A stretch of 64,000 nt of DNA from Streptomyces gelaticus (GCF_014649535.1 NZ_BMTF01000031.1:1-64000); one strand, 5' to 3'. Positions 42,390 to 52,272 are shown, counted from the first letter of the stretch. Numbers and translations: made by a program. The notes: generated by a model not told the origin, from the sequence alone.

Positions 42390-44579
42390 TCAACGTACTT
42401 CGGCCAGTGGCTGGTCGCGGCGGGTCCGGTCCGATGCGGCCGGGACGGGACGCGACGGCCACCAGGTCGCCTCGCCCAGCAGGAGCAGTGCCGCCGGCAG
42501 GATCATGATGCGGACGACGAAGGCGTCGAGCAGTACTGCCACCGCGAGCACGAAACCGATCTGCTTCATCTCGATGATGTGCAGGAGGACGAAGCTCACG
42601 AAGACGGTCGTCATCACGACCGCGGCGCTGGTGACCACGCCCGCCGACGTGCGGATCCCGTCGAGGACGGCCTGCCGCGTGGGGACACCGGCGAGCACGG
42701 CCTCCCTGATCCGGCTCACCACGAACACCTGGTAGTCCATGGAGAGTCCGAAGAGGATCACGAAGAGGAAGAGCGGGACGCGCGACCCGATCGAGCCCGT
42801 GGAGTCGAAGCCCAGCAGCCCCTCGGCCCAGGTGCCCTGGAAGACCAGGACGAGCAGGCCGAGCGCGGCCGCGGCGGAGAGCAGGTTGAGTACGACCCCG
42901 ATCAGGCCGAGCACCACGGAGCGGAAGGCGTACACGGTCATCGCGAAGGTCACCAGCAGCAGTGCCCCGAGGACGAGCGGAATCCTGCTGTTCTGATGGG
43001 CGGGATAGTCGGCGTACCGGGCGACGTCCCCGCTGACGCCGTACTCCGCGCCCTCGATCCGTCCGACGGTGGCGGGCAGATACGTGTCGCGCAGGTGGTC
43101 GAGGGAGTCGCGGGCCCGGGGGGAGTTGCCGAGGTGCGGCACCTTCAGCCGCAGCACGCTGATCCGGTGGTCGGCCGAGGTGTCGATGCGCGGGCCACCG
43201 GCGAACAGCGGGTCCTTGTCCGCAAGCCGGGCCAGTTCTCGCAGCGCACCGGTGACCTCCCGGCTGCGCGAGGCGTCGGCGCGCACAACGACGTCGTGCG
43301 TCACCCGCTGCTCGGGAAAGGCCTCGTTGAGACGGTCGTAGACCCGCATCGCGGGAATCTCCCGGGAGTGCGTGTCGCGGCTCATCTCCGTGATGTTCAG
43401 TCCGGTCAGCGGCAGGGCGAGCGCGACCAGGGCGAGGACCGGAACGCAGAGCGTGGCGAGGGGATGCCGGGCGGCGGGCCGCAGCAGTGCGGTCCAGATC
43501 CGGCCCGCGCCCTCGCGGCGGGTGCGGGGGGCGGGCTTCCCCCGCACCGCCCGGCGCCGTGAGCGGCGTTCCGCCCGCTTGCCGAGCACGGACAGCAGTG
43601 CGGGCAGCACGGTCAGGGAACTCGCCACGGCGACCAGTGTGACCACGATGGTGCCGGTGGCCAGCGAGGAGAAGATCACGTCGGATGCCAAGTACAGCGT
43701 CGCGGTGGAGGTGACGACCGCCAGCCCCGACACCACGACCGCCCGGCCCGACGTGGCCGCGGCCAGTTCCACCAGTACCTCGGTGCTCAGCCGGCCATCG
43801 CTGCGGGCCCGTTCCTCGCGTTCCCGCTTGAGATAGAAGAGCGTGTAGTCGACACCGACGGCGAGACCGATCATCAGGATGACGTTCGTGCCGACTCCGG
43901 CGTCCGGAGAGAGGTGCGAGACCACCATCGACAGGCCGATGGCCGCCGCGATCGACGAGAGCGCGAGCAGCAGCGGCACCGCGGCCATCACGACCGATCC
44001 GAAGACGACGAGCAAGGTGATCAGCGTGACCGGAAGGGTGATCTTCTCGGACAGGGCCAGGTCGTCGCCGCGCTGCTGGTCGACCCCCTTGCTGATGACG
44101 GGGCTTCCCGTCTCCTCCAGCAACAGCCCGGGCCGGGACTGCTGAACGGCCGCGGTCTGCGCCGCCAGTGCGTCGACCTTGTCCTTGGCGTCCCGTTCCT
44201 CGCCCTTCAGCGCCACCTCGACCATGAGGATCCGGCCGTCGCCCGACCACAGCGGCGCGGCCACGTCCGCGACCTGAGGCAGCCTTCTCATGCGGGCCGT
44301 GAGGTCCCGCGCGGCCGATTCGGCGGCCTGCTCGTCGGGGGCTCCCGACCGGGTGGATATCAACACCTGCTCGGTGGAACGGCGCTCCAGGTGTCCCTCG
44401 GCCGCCATGGCCTCGGCCCGGCCAGCCTCACCGACGCGATAGTCGGCCGTCCTCGCGTTGTTGGTGCCGACGGCTCCGCCGACGACCAGGCACAGCACCA
44501 CGAACACCAGCCAGCCGACAACCGCCCGCCAGGGGTGCAGCGCGCTCCGGCGCGCCATGCGCACAGCGAATGAGTTCAT
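42390..44579 (-). CDS. MMPL/RND-family membrane transporter
   Basis: 729 residues, about 12 membrane helices in two halves with large extracytoplasmic domains after the first and seventh helices. Conserved family segments are NVILMIGLAVGVDYTLFYLKRERE in the first half and FVILFGLSMDYQVFVVSRIRE in the second, the proton-relay positions of MMPL proteins. It probably exports a lipid or hydrophobic compound using the proton gradient. It is first in an operon with the two-component system, so the transporter may be regulated by it or feed it. Confidence 0.95.
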   Translation of the reverse strand: MNSFAVRMARRSALHPWRAVVGWLVFVVLCLVVGGAVGTNNARTADYRVGEAGRAEAMAAEGHLERRSTEQVLISTRSGAPDEQAAESAARDLTARMRRLPQVADVAAPLWSGDGRILMVEVALKGEERDAKDKVDALAAQTAAVQQSRPGLLLEETGSPVISKGVDQQRGDDLALSEKITLPVTLITLLVVFGSVVMAAVPLLLALSSIAAAIGLSMVVSHLSPDAGVGTNVILMIGLAVGVDYTLFYLKREREERARSDGRLSTEVLVELAAATSGRAVVVSGLAVVTSTATLYLASDVIFSSLATGTIVVTLVAVASSLTVLPALLSVLGKRAERRSRRRAVRGKPAPRTRREGAGRIWTALLRPAARHPLATLCVPVLALVALALPLTGLNITEMSRDTHSREIPAMRVYDRLNEAFPEQRVTHDVVVRADASRSREVTGALRELARLADKDPLFAGGPRIDTSADHRISVLRLKVPHLGNSPRARDSLDHLRDTYLPATVGRIEGAEYGVSGDVARYADYPAHQNSRIPLVLGALLLVTFAMTVYAFRSVVLGLIGVVLNLLSAAAALGLLVLVFQGTWAEGLLGFDSTGSIGSRVPLFLFVILFGLSMDYQVFVVSRIREAVLAGVPTRQAVLDGIRTSAGVVTSAAVVMTTVFVSFVLLHIIEMKQIGFVLAVAVLLDAFVVRIMILPAALLLLGEATWWPSRPVPAASDRTRRDQPLAEVR

Positions 44580-44702
44580 GCCCGAAAGCCTTGTTGAACA
44601 GGGCAGTTGACGGACAGAGGTGTCAGGTTGAACCTCTCGTCCACCGATCGGTGGACCCAGGTGCTGGGGACAGCCCCCGCACGCCCCGCCGGCGCTCGTG
44701 GC

Positions 44703-45611
44703 TCACGGTGCGTCCATCTCCCGGCCGGCCGCGCGCAGCGCCCTCACCGCCGCCCTGATCGAGGGGCGCCGGTCCGCGTCGGTACGCCACACGGCGTGGA
44801 CGTGGCGCCGCATCCTCTGCCGTACGGGAACGAGCCGCACCCCGTCGGGTACCGGTCCGCGGCCCAGCCTCGGCGCCACACAGACGCCCATTCCGGCGGC
44901 GATCAGGGCGAGTTGGGTGTGGTGTTCGCCCGCCAGGTGCGCGATGCGCGGTTCGATGCCCTTCGAGCGGAGGGTGAACATCAGCCAGTCGTAGCAGAAC
45001 TCCCCCTCGGGCCAGGACACCCAGTCGTCGTCGGCGAATTCCTCCAGGTCCACCTCGGCCCGGACGGCGAGCCGATGACCGGCCGGCATCGCGATGTCCG
45101 GGGCGTCGTCCAGGAGTTCTGCCTTGGCCAGGCCACCGGGCACGGGCAGCCGTTTGTTGCTCCAGTCCAGCACCACCGCGAGGTCGGTGTCACCCCTGAG
45201 CACCGCGCGGATCCCGTCCTCGGGCTCCAGCTCCCGGGTATGCACGCGGAGTTCGGGGTGGTCACTGCGCAGCGCTCGGAGCACCGCGGGGAAGAGGCCG
45301 CGGGCCGCGGTGGGAAAGGCGGAGAGCCGGATCTCGCCCACCACCTCGCCGCGCTGCGCCTCGATGTCGGACTGGGCCAGCTCGACCTGGGACAGGATCC
45401 GGGCCGCATGGTCGGCGAGCAGCCGGCCGGCGTCGGTGAGCCTGACCCCGCGGCCGTTCTTGGCCAGGAGCTGCTGCCCCACCTCGCGCTCCAGTTTCGC
45501 CAGCTGCTGGGAGACCGCCGAGGTGGTCACGTGCAGCCCTTCGGCGGCGCCGCTCACGGAACCGTGCCGGGCCAGTGCGTCCAGGGTGCGCAGGCGCTCC
45601 AGATTCAACAT
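44703..45611 (-). CDS. LysR-family regulator
   Basis: 302 residues. N-terminal winged helix-turn-helix (NLERLRTLDALARHGSVSGA, TTSAVSQQLAKLEREVG) and a periplasmic-binding-like effector domain. ATG 45611 gives the standard MLNLERLRTL start. It diverges, with about 75 bp between, from an EamA-family transporter, the usual layout for a LysR protein controlling its neighbour's export gene. Confidence 0.95.
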   Translation of the reverse strand: MLNLERLRTLDALARHGSVSGAAEGLHVTTSAVSQQLAKLEREVGQQLLAKNGRGVRLTDAGRLLADHAARILSQVELAQSDIEAQRGEVVGEIRLSAFPTAARGLFPAVLRALRSDHPELRVHTRELEPEDGIRAVLRGDTDLAVVLDWSNKRLPVPGGLAKAELLDDAPDIAMPAGHRLAVRAEVDLEEFADDDWVSWPEGEFCYDWLMFTLRSKGIEPRIAHLAGEHHTQLALIAAGMGVCVAPRLGRGPVPDGVRLVPVRQRMRRHVHAVWRTDADRRPSIRAAVRALRAAGREMDAP

Positions 45612-45685
45612 GTAAGCAATGCTACGCAGACCTTCACACAAAGTCTCGCTTGTTCTAATTGGTTCGCTTCGTCATCGTTGGGCTC

Positions 45686-46687
45686 ATGACCGTCGCCGCC
45701 ACATCCAGGACCACACCTCCCGCCAAGCCCTCCGCCCCGGCTCCGGCCCCCTCCGCCCGCCCGGCGGCGGACTGGCGGATCCGGTTCGGCGCGCTCGCGC
45801 TCATCTGGGGGTTCAGCTTTCTCCTGATCAAGGTCGGCACCGAGGGGTACGCCCCGTTGCAGGTCACCCTCGGCCGCCTGCTGTCCGGCACAGCGGTCCT
45901 GGCCGTCGCGATGGCCGTCCGGCGCGAACGGCTGCCCCGCGGCGCCCGCACCTGGGGGCACCTGGCCGTCGCGGCGTTCTTCCTGAACGCGCTGCCGTTC
46001 TCGCTCTTCGCCCATGCCGAGCTGACCATCCCCTCGACACTGGCCGGCATCTGCAACGCGACCTCGCCCCTGTGGGGCATGGCCCTGTCACTCGTCGCAC
46101 TCTCCGAGGACCGGCCGACCCGGCGCCGGGTCGCCGGACTCGGGCTCGGCTTTCTCGGCGTACTGACCGTGCTGGGCGCCTGGCAGGGCTTCTCCGGGCT
46201 GGACTTCGGCGGCACGGCCATGGCCCTGCTCGCCTCCCTCAGCTATCCCATCGGCTGGATCTATGTCCGCAGGACGCTGGCGGGCAGCAGCTCCTCCACG
46301 CTGGCACTCACCGGCAGCCAGCTCTTCCTCGGCACGGCGCAGATCGCCCTGGTGACCCCGTTGTTCACCTCGGCCCCGGACGGTTTCCCGCTGCTCCCGA
46401 CGCTGGCCGTGGTGGCCCTCGGGGCGCTCGGCACCGGCCTCGCGGTCCTGATGCAGTACGGCCTGGTGGAGGAGGTCGGACCGACAACCGCGCAGATGGT
46501 CACGTACTTCATCCCGGTCATCGCGACAGCCGCCGGGGTGGTCGTGCTCGGTGAGCAGCTGAGCTGGAACACACCGGTCGGAGCCCTCGTGGTCCTGGCG
46601 GGCGCTGCACTCACCCAGAGCAGACCCCGTCCCGGCCGGACCTCCGGCGGCCGGGACGGCCGGGCCGCAGCCGGGGATCACCCGTAG
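45686..46687 (+). CDS. EamA/DMT-family transporter
   Basis: 333 residues, ten predicted membrane helices in two EamA repeats after a Pro/Ala-rich cytoplasmic N-terminus (about 35 residues). LIWGFSFLLIKVGTEG starts the first helix. Such proteins export amino acids or metabolites. The likely regulator is the divergent LysR gene. Its end overlaps the convergent MocR stop by 10 bp. Confidence 0.93.
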   Translation: MTVAATSRTTPPAKPSAPAPAPSARPAADWRIRFGALALIWGFSFLLIKVGTEGYAPLQVTLGRLLSGTAVLAVAMAVRRERLPRGARTWGHLAVAAFFLNALPFSLFAHAELTIPSTLAGICNATSPLWGMALSLVALSEDRPTRRRVAGLGLGFLGVLTVLGAWQGFSGLDFGGTAMALLASLSYPIGWIYVRRTLAGSSSSTLALTGSQLFLGTAQIALVTPLFTSAPDGFPLLPTLAVVALGALGTGLAVLMQYGLVEEVGPTTAQMVTYFIPVIATAAGVVVLGEQLSWNTPVGALVVLAGAALTQSRPRPGRTSGGRDGRAAAGDHP

Positions 46688-48009
46688 TTCAGCGGCTTCA
46701 CCGGTCCCACCGCTGCCGCCACCGCATCCGCCAGCGGCTCGATGTCGGCCTCGGCGAGCGTCGAGACGGTGAGCCGGATCCCCTGGGGCGCGGTCATCCG
46801 GAACCGCGCTCCCGGCGCCACGGCCCAGCCGGAGTGCAGCAGCCTCGCCACCGCGCCGGTCTCGTCACCCACCGGCACCCACACATTCATCCCGCTGCGT
46901 CCGTGCGCCTCCACGCCCCGCTCCGCCAGTGCCCGCACGAGACCGTCCCGCCGCATCGCGTACGCCCGCGCCACCCGGCCCGGATCGACAGCGCCCGAGG
47001 CCCACAGGTGCACCACGGCCCGTTGCAGCAGTCTGCTGACCCAGCCGGGGCCCAGCCGCTGCCGCCCCGCCACCCGGTCGGCCGTGACCGGGTCGCCGGT
47101 CAGCACGGCGACCCGCAGGTCCGGCCCGTACGCCTTGGCCACCGACCGCACGAAGGCCCAGCGGTCCGTGGCGCCCGCCAGCGGATGGAGCGGCAGGTCC
47201 ACGATGCCGTGACCGTGATCGTCCTCGATCAGCAGGACGTCCCGGTGCCCGGCGAGGACTCCCTGCAACTCGAAGGCACGTCCGGCACCGATCGCCGCGC
47301 CGGTCGGATTCTGCGCGCGGTCGGTGACCACGAGCGCGCGGGCACCGGTGTTCAACGCGTGCTCGACGGCGTCGGGCAAAGGACCTTCGTCATCGACGGC
47401 GACGGGCACGGGGCGCAGCCCCAGCGCCGGTACGAGGTCCAGCAGGCTGCCCCAGCCCGGGTCCTCGATCGCCACCGCGTCACCGGGTCTGAGGTGCGCG
47501 ACCAGCACGCGCTCGATCGCGTCCAGCGATCCGGAGGTCGCGACCACGGGCCCGGCCGGCACCCCGTCGGCGTCCAGCGCGGCACGGGCGAGCACGGCGA
47601 ACTCCGGGTCCACCGGCGCCTGCCCGTACATTCCGGGTCGCCGGGCATACTCCCCCGCGACCGCCGCGAAGACTTCCCCCAACGCGGGCAGCAGGCCCGG
47701 ATCAGGGTTGCCCGCCCCCAGATCCCGCACGCCGGCCGGCGCCTCGACCCGGAGCGAACCACGCGCCGTGCTCGCGGGGCGCGGCCGCACCCTGCTGCCC
47801 CGGCGCCCGGCCGTCTCGATCACTCCGCGCTCGCGGAGCGTGCGGTAGGCGGCTGCCACCGTATTCGGGTTCACCCGCAGCCGATCGGCCAACTCCCGCA
47901 TGGGAGGCAGTGCTTGGCCCGGTTCGAGCTCACCGGAGCCGACTCCGCTCTCCACACTGGCGGCAATCTCCGATGCGCGCCGCCCGACAATCCGATACTC
48001 TCCTAGCAC
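46678..48009 (-). CDS. MocR-type GntR/aminotransferase regulator
   Basis: 443 residues. A GntR winged helix-turn-helix (ALPPMRELADRLRVNPNTVAA near 33-53) is fused to a class I aminotransferase fold with the PLP-lysine in RSVAKAYGPDLR near 290 and the cofactor-binding DRAQNPTGA. MocR proteins sense PLP or related amino compounds. GTG 48009 starts the protein, only 35 bp from the divergent oxidoreductase start; an imperfect CTAG-containing inverted element around 48003-48028 may be its operator. Confidence 0.94.
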   Translation of the reverse strand: MLGEYRIVGRRASEIAASVESGVGSGELEPGQALPPMRELADRLRVNPNTVAAAYRTLRERGVIETAGRRGSRVRPRPASTARGSLRVEAPAGVRDLGAGNPDPGLLPALGEVFAAVAGEYARRPGMYGQAPVDPEFAVLARAALDADGVPAGPVVATSGSLDAIERVLVAHLRPGDAVAIEDPGWGSLLDLVPALGLRPVPVAVDDEGPLPDAVEHALNTGARALVVTDRAQNPTGAAIGAGRAFELQGVLAGHRDVLLIEDDHGHGIVDLPLHPLAGATDRWAFVRSVAKAYGPDLRVAVLTGDPVTADRVAGRQRLGPGWVSRLLQRAVVHLWASGAVDPGRVARAYAMRRDGLVRALAERGVEAHGRSGMNVWVPVGDETGAVARLLHSGWAVAPGARFRMTAPQGIRLTVSTLAEADIEPLADAVAAAVGPVKPLNYG

Positions 48010-48044
48010 AAACGAGATTATGCACTAGAGCAATGGAGAACGCA

Positions 48045-48740
48045 ATGTCGGACACCGCATCGCCGCAGACCACGGGCCCGGAAGCCGCAGCAGGATACGA
48101 GCCGACCGAGCGCACCGTCCCGACCCGCTCCCGGGAGCGGGCGGCCTACGACCGGGAGATGGTGCACTCGATACTCGACGAGGCGTACGTCTGCCACCTG
48201 GGCTTCGTCCGCGACGGCGCACCCGTCGTCCTGCCGACGCTCTTCGGCCGGGTCGGCGACCGGCTCTACGTACACGGCTCGACGGGCTCCCGGCCGCTGC
48301 GCGAGGCGGGCCGTACCGACCCCGGACTGCCCGTGTGCCTGACGGTGACCCATGTCGACGGTCTGGTACTGGCCCGCTCGGCCTTCCACCACTCGATCAA
48401 CTACCGCTCCGTGGTGGTCCACGGCGTCGCGCACACGGTCACCGACCCGCAGGAGCGGCGGACCGCCCTCGACGCCATCGTCGACCACGTGGTGCCGGGC
48501 CGCTCCGCGGACTCCCGGCCCGCCGACGAGAAGGAACTGGCCGCGACCGCGGTGATCAGGCTGGACCTGCGGGAGGTGTCCGCCAAGATCCGCACGGGCG
48601 GCCCCAACGACGACCCCCGCGACCTCGCACTGCCCCACTGGGCGGGCGTCGTCCCGCTCGCCCGCGGATATGCGGCGCCGCTCCCCGCGGACGACCTCGC
48701 CCCCGCGATCGGGGTACCCGCCTACATCACCGAGCTCTGA
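48045..48740 (+). CDS. PPOX/NimA-like flavoprotein
   Basis: 231 residues of the pyridoxamine-phosphate-oxidase-like (Pyridox_ox_2, nitroimidazole-resistance type) family: HSILDEAYVCHLGFVRDGAPVV, LYVHGSTGSRPLRE and FHHSINYRSVVVHG. ATG 48045 has GGAG 6 nt upstream; ATG 48033 is an alternative. Given the divergent MocR regulator, a role in vitamin B6 or amine metabolism is plausible, but the family is mostly uncharacterised. Confidence 0.88.
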   Translation: MSDTASPQTTGPEAAAGYEPTERTVPTRSRERAAYDREMVHSILDEAYVCHLGFVRDGAPVVLPTLFGRVGDRLYVHGSTGSRPLREAGRTDPGLPVCLTVTHVDGLVLARSAFHHSINYRSVVVHGVAHTVTDPQERRTALDAIVDHVVPGRSADSRPADEKELAATAVIRLDLREVSAKIRTGGPNDDPRDLALPHWAGVVPLARGYAAPLPADDLAPAIGVPAYITEL

Positions 48741-48877
48741 CGCGCCCCGGTGGCGGACGGATTCGCCACCGGACACCGAGTCCATGCACCTCGGCGGCCG
48801 ACGCCGCGGCGCACCGCTCGGGCCGGTCTTCGTCGTCACGGCCGGCCTTCGCCCTCACATCGCAGCCGGTCCCGCCG

Positions 48878-49906
48878 TCACGTCGCGGCGCGCCCGGAGG
48901 ACAACTCCCCCTCGGCATCCGCGCAGCCGTCGTCCGGCCGTTCGGCCACCCCCGTTCCCGGCCCCGAGGCGACGGGACCGGAGGGCGTCCGCGGCGTCGA
49001 CGACTGGGCGATGAAGGCACCGATCAGCACCATGGCACCGCCGAGGAGCTGGGGCGCCGACAGGTGCTCGCCGAGCATCACCCAGGCGAGCACGGTGGCG
49101 ATGACCGCCTCCAGGCAGGCGACCACGCCCGCGACCGCGGGAGAGAGCAGCCGCACCGAGATCACTCCGGTGACGTAGGCGATCACGGTCGCCAGCAACA
49201 CGATCCAGACGAGCAGCAGCCAGGCCGGGACATCCGTGCCGTCCATGGCGGCACTGCCACCCAGGACCGACCAGTCCATGCCCCAGGGCTGTGCAACCGC
49301 GGTGAGCACGAGTGCGCCGATCAGCAGCCCGTAGGCGATGACACCGACCGGATTCGGCGGTTCGACACCGTCCGCCCCTTCAGTGCTCCCCTGGTCCGAC
49401 AGGACGAAGTAGCCGACCTGACAGCAGGCGGCACCGAGTGCGAGCAGCAGTCCGACCACGTCGAAGCTCAGCCCCGACCAGACCTCGACCACGCACGTCA
49501 GCCCGCCCACGGCCAGCACCACGCCGACCGCGGCCCGCCTGGTGACCGGCCTGCGCTGGACGAACCGGACCCAGCCGAGGACGAGCGCGGGCGCCAGGTA
49601 TTCGACGAGCAGGGCGACGCCGACGGGGACGCGCGAGATCGCCGCGAAGTAGAAGGCCTGCACACCCGCGACGGCGAGCAGCCCGAAACCGAGCAGCAGG
49701 ACCGGCCGACTGCGCACCAGGTCCCGGTGGCGCCAGGCCACCGGCAACATGACCAGGGCCGCACCCGCCACCCGCAGCCACACGACATGGAGCGGATCGA
49801 GCCCCGCCTCGATCAGCGGCTTGGCCGCAACCCCTGAACCACCGAATGCGAACGCCGAGGCCAGGGCTAGTCCCAGGCCGGCGCTTCTCCCCTGAGACGC
49901 GTGCAT
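48878..49906 (-). CDS. EamA/DMT-family transporter
   Basis: 342 residues with ten membrane helices in two repeats; LALASAFAFGGSGVAAKPLIEAG opens the first, and ACLEAVIATVLAWVMLGEHLS the last helix pair. The C-terminal 40 residues are a hydrophilic tail. Probable metabolite exporter; substrate unknown. ATG 49906 directly precedes the first helix. Confidence 0.92.
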   Translation of the reverse strand: MHASQGRSAGLGLALASAFAFGGSGVAAKPLIEAGLDPLHVVWLRVAGAALVMLPVAWRHRDLVRSRPVLLLGFGLLAVAGVQAFYFAAISRVPVGVALLVEYLAPALVLGWVRFVQRRPVTRRAAVGVVLAVGGLTCVVEVWSGLSFDVVGLLLALGAACCQVGYFVLSDQGSTEGADGVEPPNPVGVIAYGLLIGALVLTAVAQPWGMDWSVLGGSAAMDGTDVPAWLLLVWIVLLATVIAYVTGVISVRLLSPAVAGVVACLEAVIATVLAWVMLGEHLSAPQLLGGAMVLIGAFIAQSSTPRTPSGPVASGPGTGVAERPDDGCADAEGELSSGRAAT

Positions 49907-50040
49907 CGGCCCATCATGACAGCTGCGGTCAGCAGCGTCACCCCGGTCACCCCTGACAGACTCGCCCGTGGGTATGCGGCTCCACCACGGCCTTCCCCGT
50001 CAGCTCGGGGAGCCGCTCCGGCCGCCCGTGCGTCGGTCGC

Positions 50041-50592
50041 TCAGCCCCCGATCTCCCCCACGGCCCGGCCGGAAGCATCCGCGAGCCGGGCGGCGAGCCG
50101 ATCCGCGTCGATCCCGCCGCGTACCAGCACCTCGACGGCCCGGCACTCGTGATCCATGGCCAGCGCCGCAAACAGATCGAGCCCTCCGGCCCGTGCATCG
50201 CCGCGCTTCTCCGCCCGGTCGAGCGCTCCGGCCATCGCCGCGGCGGCCGAGGGCGACCAGCCCTCCGCCTCCCGAACGGCGGAATGCGGGTCCGGGACGA
50301 CCGGGAGCGCGCCGGAGTCCTCCACCGAGCCCTGCCAGCGAAGCCCGTACCCGATACTGCGCTGGACGAGATAGCCGAGCACCCTGGCCAGTTGCGGCCC
50401 GCCCTCGAAGGCCGCCCGCACCGCGGGATCCGATTCGATGAGAGAGTGCAGCAGATGCGCGGTGTCGATCTGCCGGTCGCCGTCGCGCAGCGCACGTCTG
50501 CGGGCGCCCGTCACCACGGCGGCCAGCTCCACCGTGAGTCTGGCGTCGAGCTCGGCGCGGTTCGGTACGGGTTGCTGAGGAATCCGCGGCAT
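50041..50592 (-). CDS. Clp-N-repeat protein
   Basis: 183 residues resembling the N-terminal substrate/adaptor-binding repeat of ClpA/ClpC (RRALRDGDRQIDTAHLLHSLIE near 35-56, and a second half-repeat near 125-160), with no ATPase domain. Such proteins in Streptomyces are thought to be adaptors or decoys for Clp chaperones; function is not established. ATG 50592 is used; GTG 50604 is possible because it is closer to a GGGAGG. Confidence 0.8.
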   Translation of the reverse strand: MPRIPQQPVPNRAELDARLTVELAAVVTGARRRALRDGDRQIDTAHLLHSLIESDPAVRAAFEGGPQLARVLGYLVQRSIGYGLRWQGSVEDSGALPVVPDPHSAVREAEGWSPSAAAAMAGALDRAEKRGDARAGGLDLFAALAMDHECRAVEVLVRGGIDADRLAARLADASGRAVGEIGG

Positions 50593-50848
50593 CCGGTTGT
50601 GCACGCCTCCCACCCCATCAGGCACACAGCGCCGATGCATCCCCGCAACGACTCATCCAGGCATCCCACGCAAGTTGGGCACACCCGAACGGTTTCTCCT
50701 CCTTGCGGATGAGATCTCGTCATTTCCGGATCCGATCGGAGCAAGGGGCGCGCGCCGCCTTGCCACGCGCTCCCTCGGCAACCGGAATCCGTTCCCCTAC
50801 GTCCCACACGCCATACCCACGCGACAACCGGAAAGGGAGACCGCGGAC

Positions 50849-51070
50849 ATGTCCTGGTTGGTCGCCCTGCAGGCACTTGACGGACGGGAGTACGTGTACC
50901 GGGTTCACGCACCGGCCGACGCACTGCGCGCCGACCTCTTCTGGGCCGCGTTCCACTGCCACGACGAGGGCCCTCACCCGCGCGCCTGCGACCGGTTCGA
51001 CGCCGCCCTGATCTGGCGCGCGGGAGGGGAAGGAACCGACCAGATAGATCTGACGGTTCATCAGTATTGA
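50849..51070 (+). CDS. Small hypothetical protein
   Basis: 73 residues, not recognised. MSWLVALQALDGREYVYRV begins with two beta strands, followed by a helix and FHCHDEGPHPRACDRF with two His-Cys pairs. ATG 50849 has GGGAG about 10 nt upstream. It shares direction with the SRPBCC gene 61 bp downstream, so the two may be co-transcribed. Confidence 0.6.
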   Translation: MSWLVALQALDGREYVYRVHAPADALRADLFWAAFHCHDEGPHPRACDRFDAALIWRAGGEGTDQIDLTVHQY

Positions 51071-51131
51071 ATGTTCCGGCCACTGCGGCTACGTTCCGCA
51101 ACACCGTAACCCGCCGAGAAGGGGTGGTCGC

Positions 51132-51563
51132 ATGGCCGAAGTCAGCGCAGAGGCACGCATCGAAGCACCGGCCGAGAAGGTGTGGGCCCAGCTGACGGAC
51201 TTCTCCGCGTACGGCCGGTGGAACGCCACCCACACCAGCTTCCCCAAGGGCGGCCCGGAGACGCTCGAACTCTCGGCCACCTACGAGGAGAACATGAAAC
51301 TCATGGGCTTCCCGGCCGAGGTGACCTGGACGGTGACGGAACTGGAGACCGCGCGCCTGCTGACGACCAAGGGCAAGGGCCCGATGGGCGTCAACCTGGC
51401 CATGCGCTACTCACTGACCCCCGACGGGAACGCCACCACTGTCCGCATCGACGGGGAGTTCACCGGCGCCGCGGTCTCCCTGATGGCGGGAAAGCTCAAG
51501 GATTCGGCGACGGCCGCGCTCGTCGAATCACTGCGCAAGCTGGGCGGCCTCATCACCGCCTGA
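51132..51563 (+). CDS. SRPBCC-family protein
   Basis: 143 residues with the START-like helix-grip pattern: EARIEAPAEKVWAQLTDFS at the start, SYEENMK-type strands, and a long C-terminal helix (AALVESLRKLGGLI). These form a hydrophobic cavity for lipids or aromatic ligands; the subfamily here is not assigned. A clear terminator follows. Confidence 0.88.
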   Translation: MAEVSAEARIEAPAEKVWAQLTDFSAYGRWNATHTSFPKGGPETLELSATYEENMKLMGFPAEVTWTVTELETARLLTTKGKGPMGVNLAMRYSLTPDGNATTVRIDGEFTGAAVSLMAGKLKDSATAALVESLRKLGGLITA

Positions 51564-51581
51564 CGCCACCCGCCCGACGGA

Positions 51582-51612
51582 AAGGGCCTCGCGGCCCGGC
51601 CGCGAGGCCCTT
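51582..51612. terminator. Hairpin between convergent genes
   Basis: A perfect 13-bp stem (AAGGGCCTCGCGG at 51582-51594 with 51600-51612) and a 5-nt loop, downstream of the SRPBCC gene and the converging PadR gene. Confidence 0.85.
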
Positions 51613-51645
51613 GTCACCTCACCCCCGGACACCGCGTCCACGGGC

Positions 51646-52272
51646 TCAGTGTTCGTCGGCAAGGATCAGGTACAGCTTCTTGCGGGCCTCATTGACGACC
51701 GAGAGAGCCTTCTGACGCTGATCGGCCGAGCCGGTCTTCCAGACCTGGCCGAACGCCTCCATCAGACCGAAGCCGGCCTGCCGGATCTCGTTGACGCTCT
51801 CCCAGTCGACGCCACGCCCGGCTTCCTCCCAGGGCGCCTCGGGCCCCGAATCCGCCTCGGTGCGGCCGCTGTCGGTGAGCGTGAACAGCTTCTTGCCGCC
51901 CTCGCTAGCACTGACGATCAGACCCTCGTCCTCCAGCAGCTGAAGGGTCGGGTAGACCGAGCCCGGACTGGGCCGCCAGACCCCACCGCTGCGCTCCCCG
52001 ATCTCCTGGATCATCTCGTAGCCGTGCATCGGCCGGTCCTTGAGCAGCGCCAGGATCGACGCGCGTACGTCACCACGCCGCGCCCTCCCCCGGCCGCCGC
52101 CCCGGCCACGCCCGCCACCGAAGGGTCCACCCCCGAAGGGCCCGCCCCCGAACGGCGGCCCGAACTGCCCGAAGGCCGCCCGCCGCCCCTCGAAGTCGCC
52201 ACGCCCCTGATGACCGGGCCCGCAGTGCCCGCGCCCATACCCGAACTCATGCTCGTGTCCATGTGAACGCAT
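51646..52272 (-). CDS. PadR-family regulator with His/Gly-rich N-terminus
   Basis: 208 residues. The winged helix (about 66-130: VRASILALLKDRPMHGYEM, GSVYPTLQLLEDEGLI) and C-terminal dimerisation helix (ARKKLYLILADE) are typical PadR. In front is a 60-residue low-complexity stretch, first His/Gly-rich with one Cys (MRSHGHEHEFGYGRGHCG), then three FGGG-type repeats and Arg/Gly. ATG 52272 lies 7 nt after AAGGAG; the GTG at 52278 would be too close. It probably represses itself through the palindrome at 52314. Confidence 0.92.
   Translation of the reverse strand: MRSHGHEHEFGYGRGHCGPGHQGRGDFEGRRAAFGQFGPPFGGGPFGGGPFGGGRGRGGGRGRARRGDVRASILALLKDRPMHGYEMIQEIGERSGGVWRPSPGSVYPTLQLLEDEGLIVSASEGGKKLFTLTDSGRTEADSGPEAPWEEAGRGVDWESVNEIRQAGFGLMEAFGQVWKTGSADQRQKALSVVNEARKKLYLILADEH

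Noticed and set aside
42390..44250. A fusion of histidine kinase and upstream sequence into a 1028-residue protein
   Set aside because: The extra part is out of frame with the MMPL gene that really occupies that stretch; the kinase starts at 42384 before its first membrane helix.
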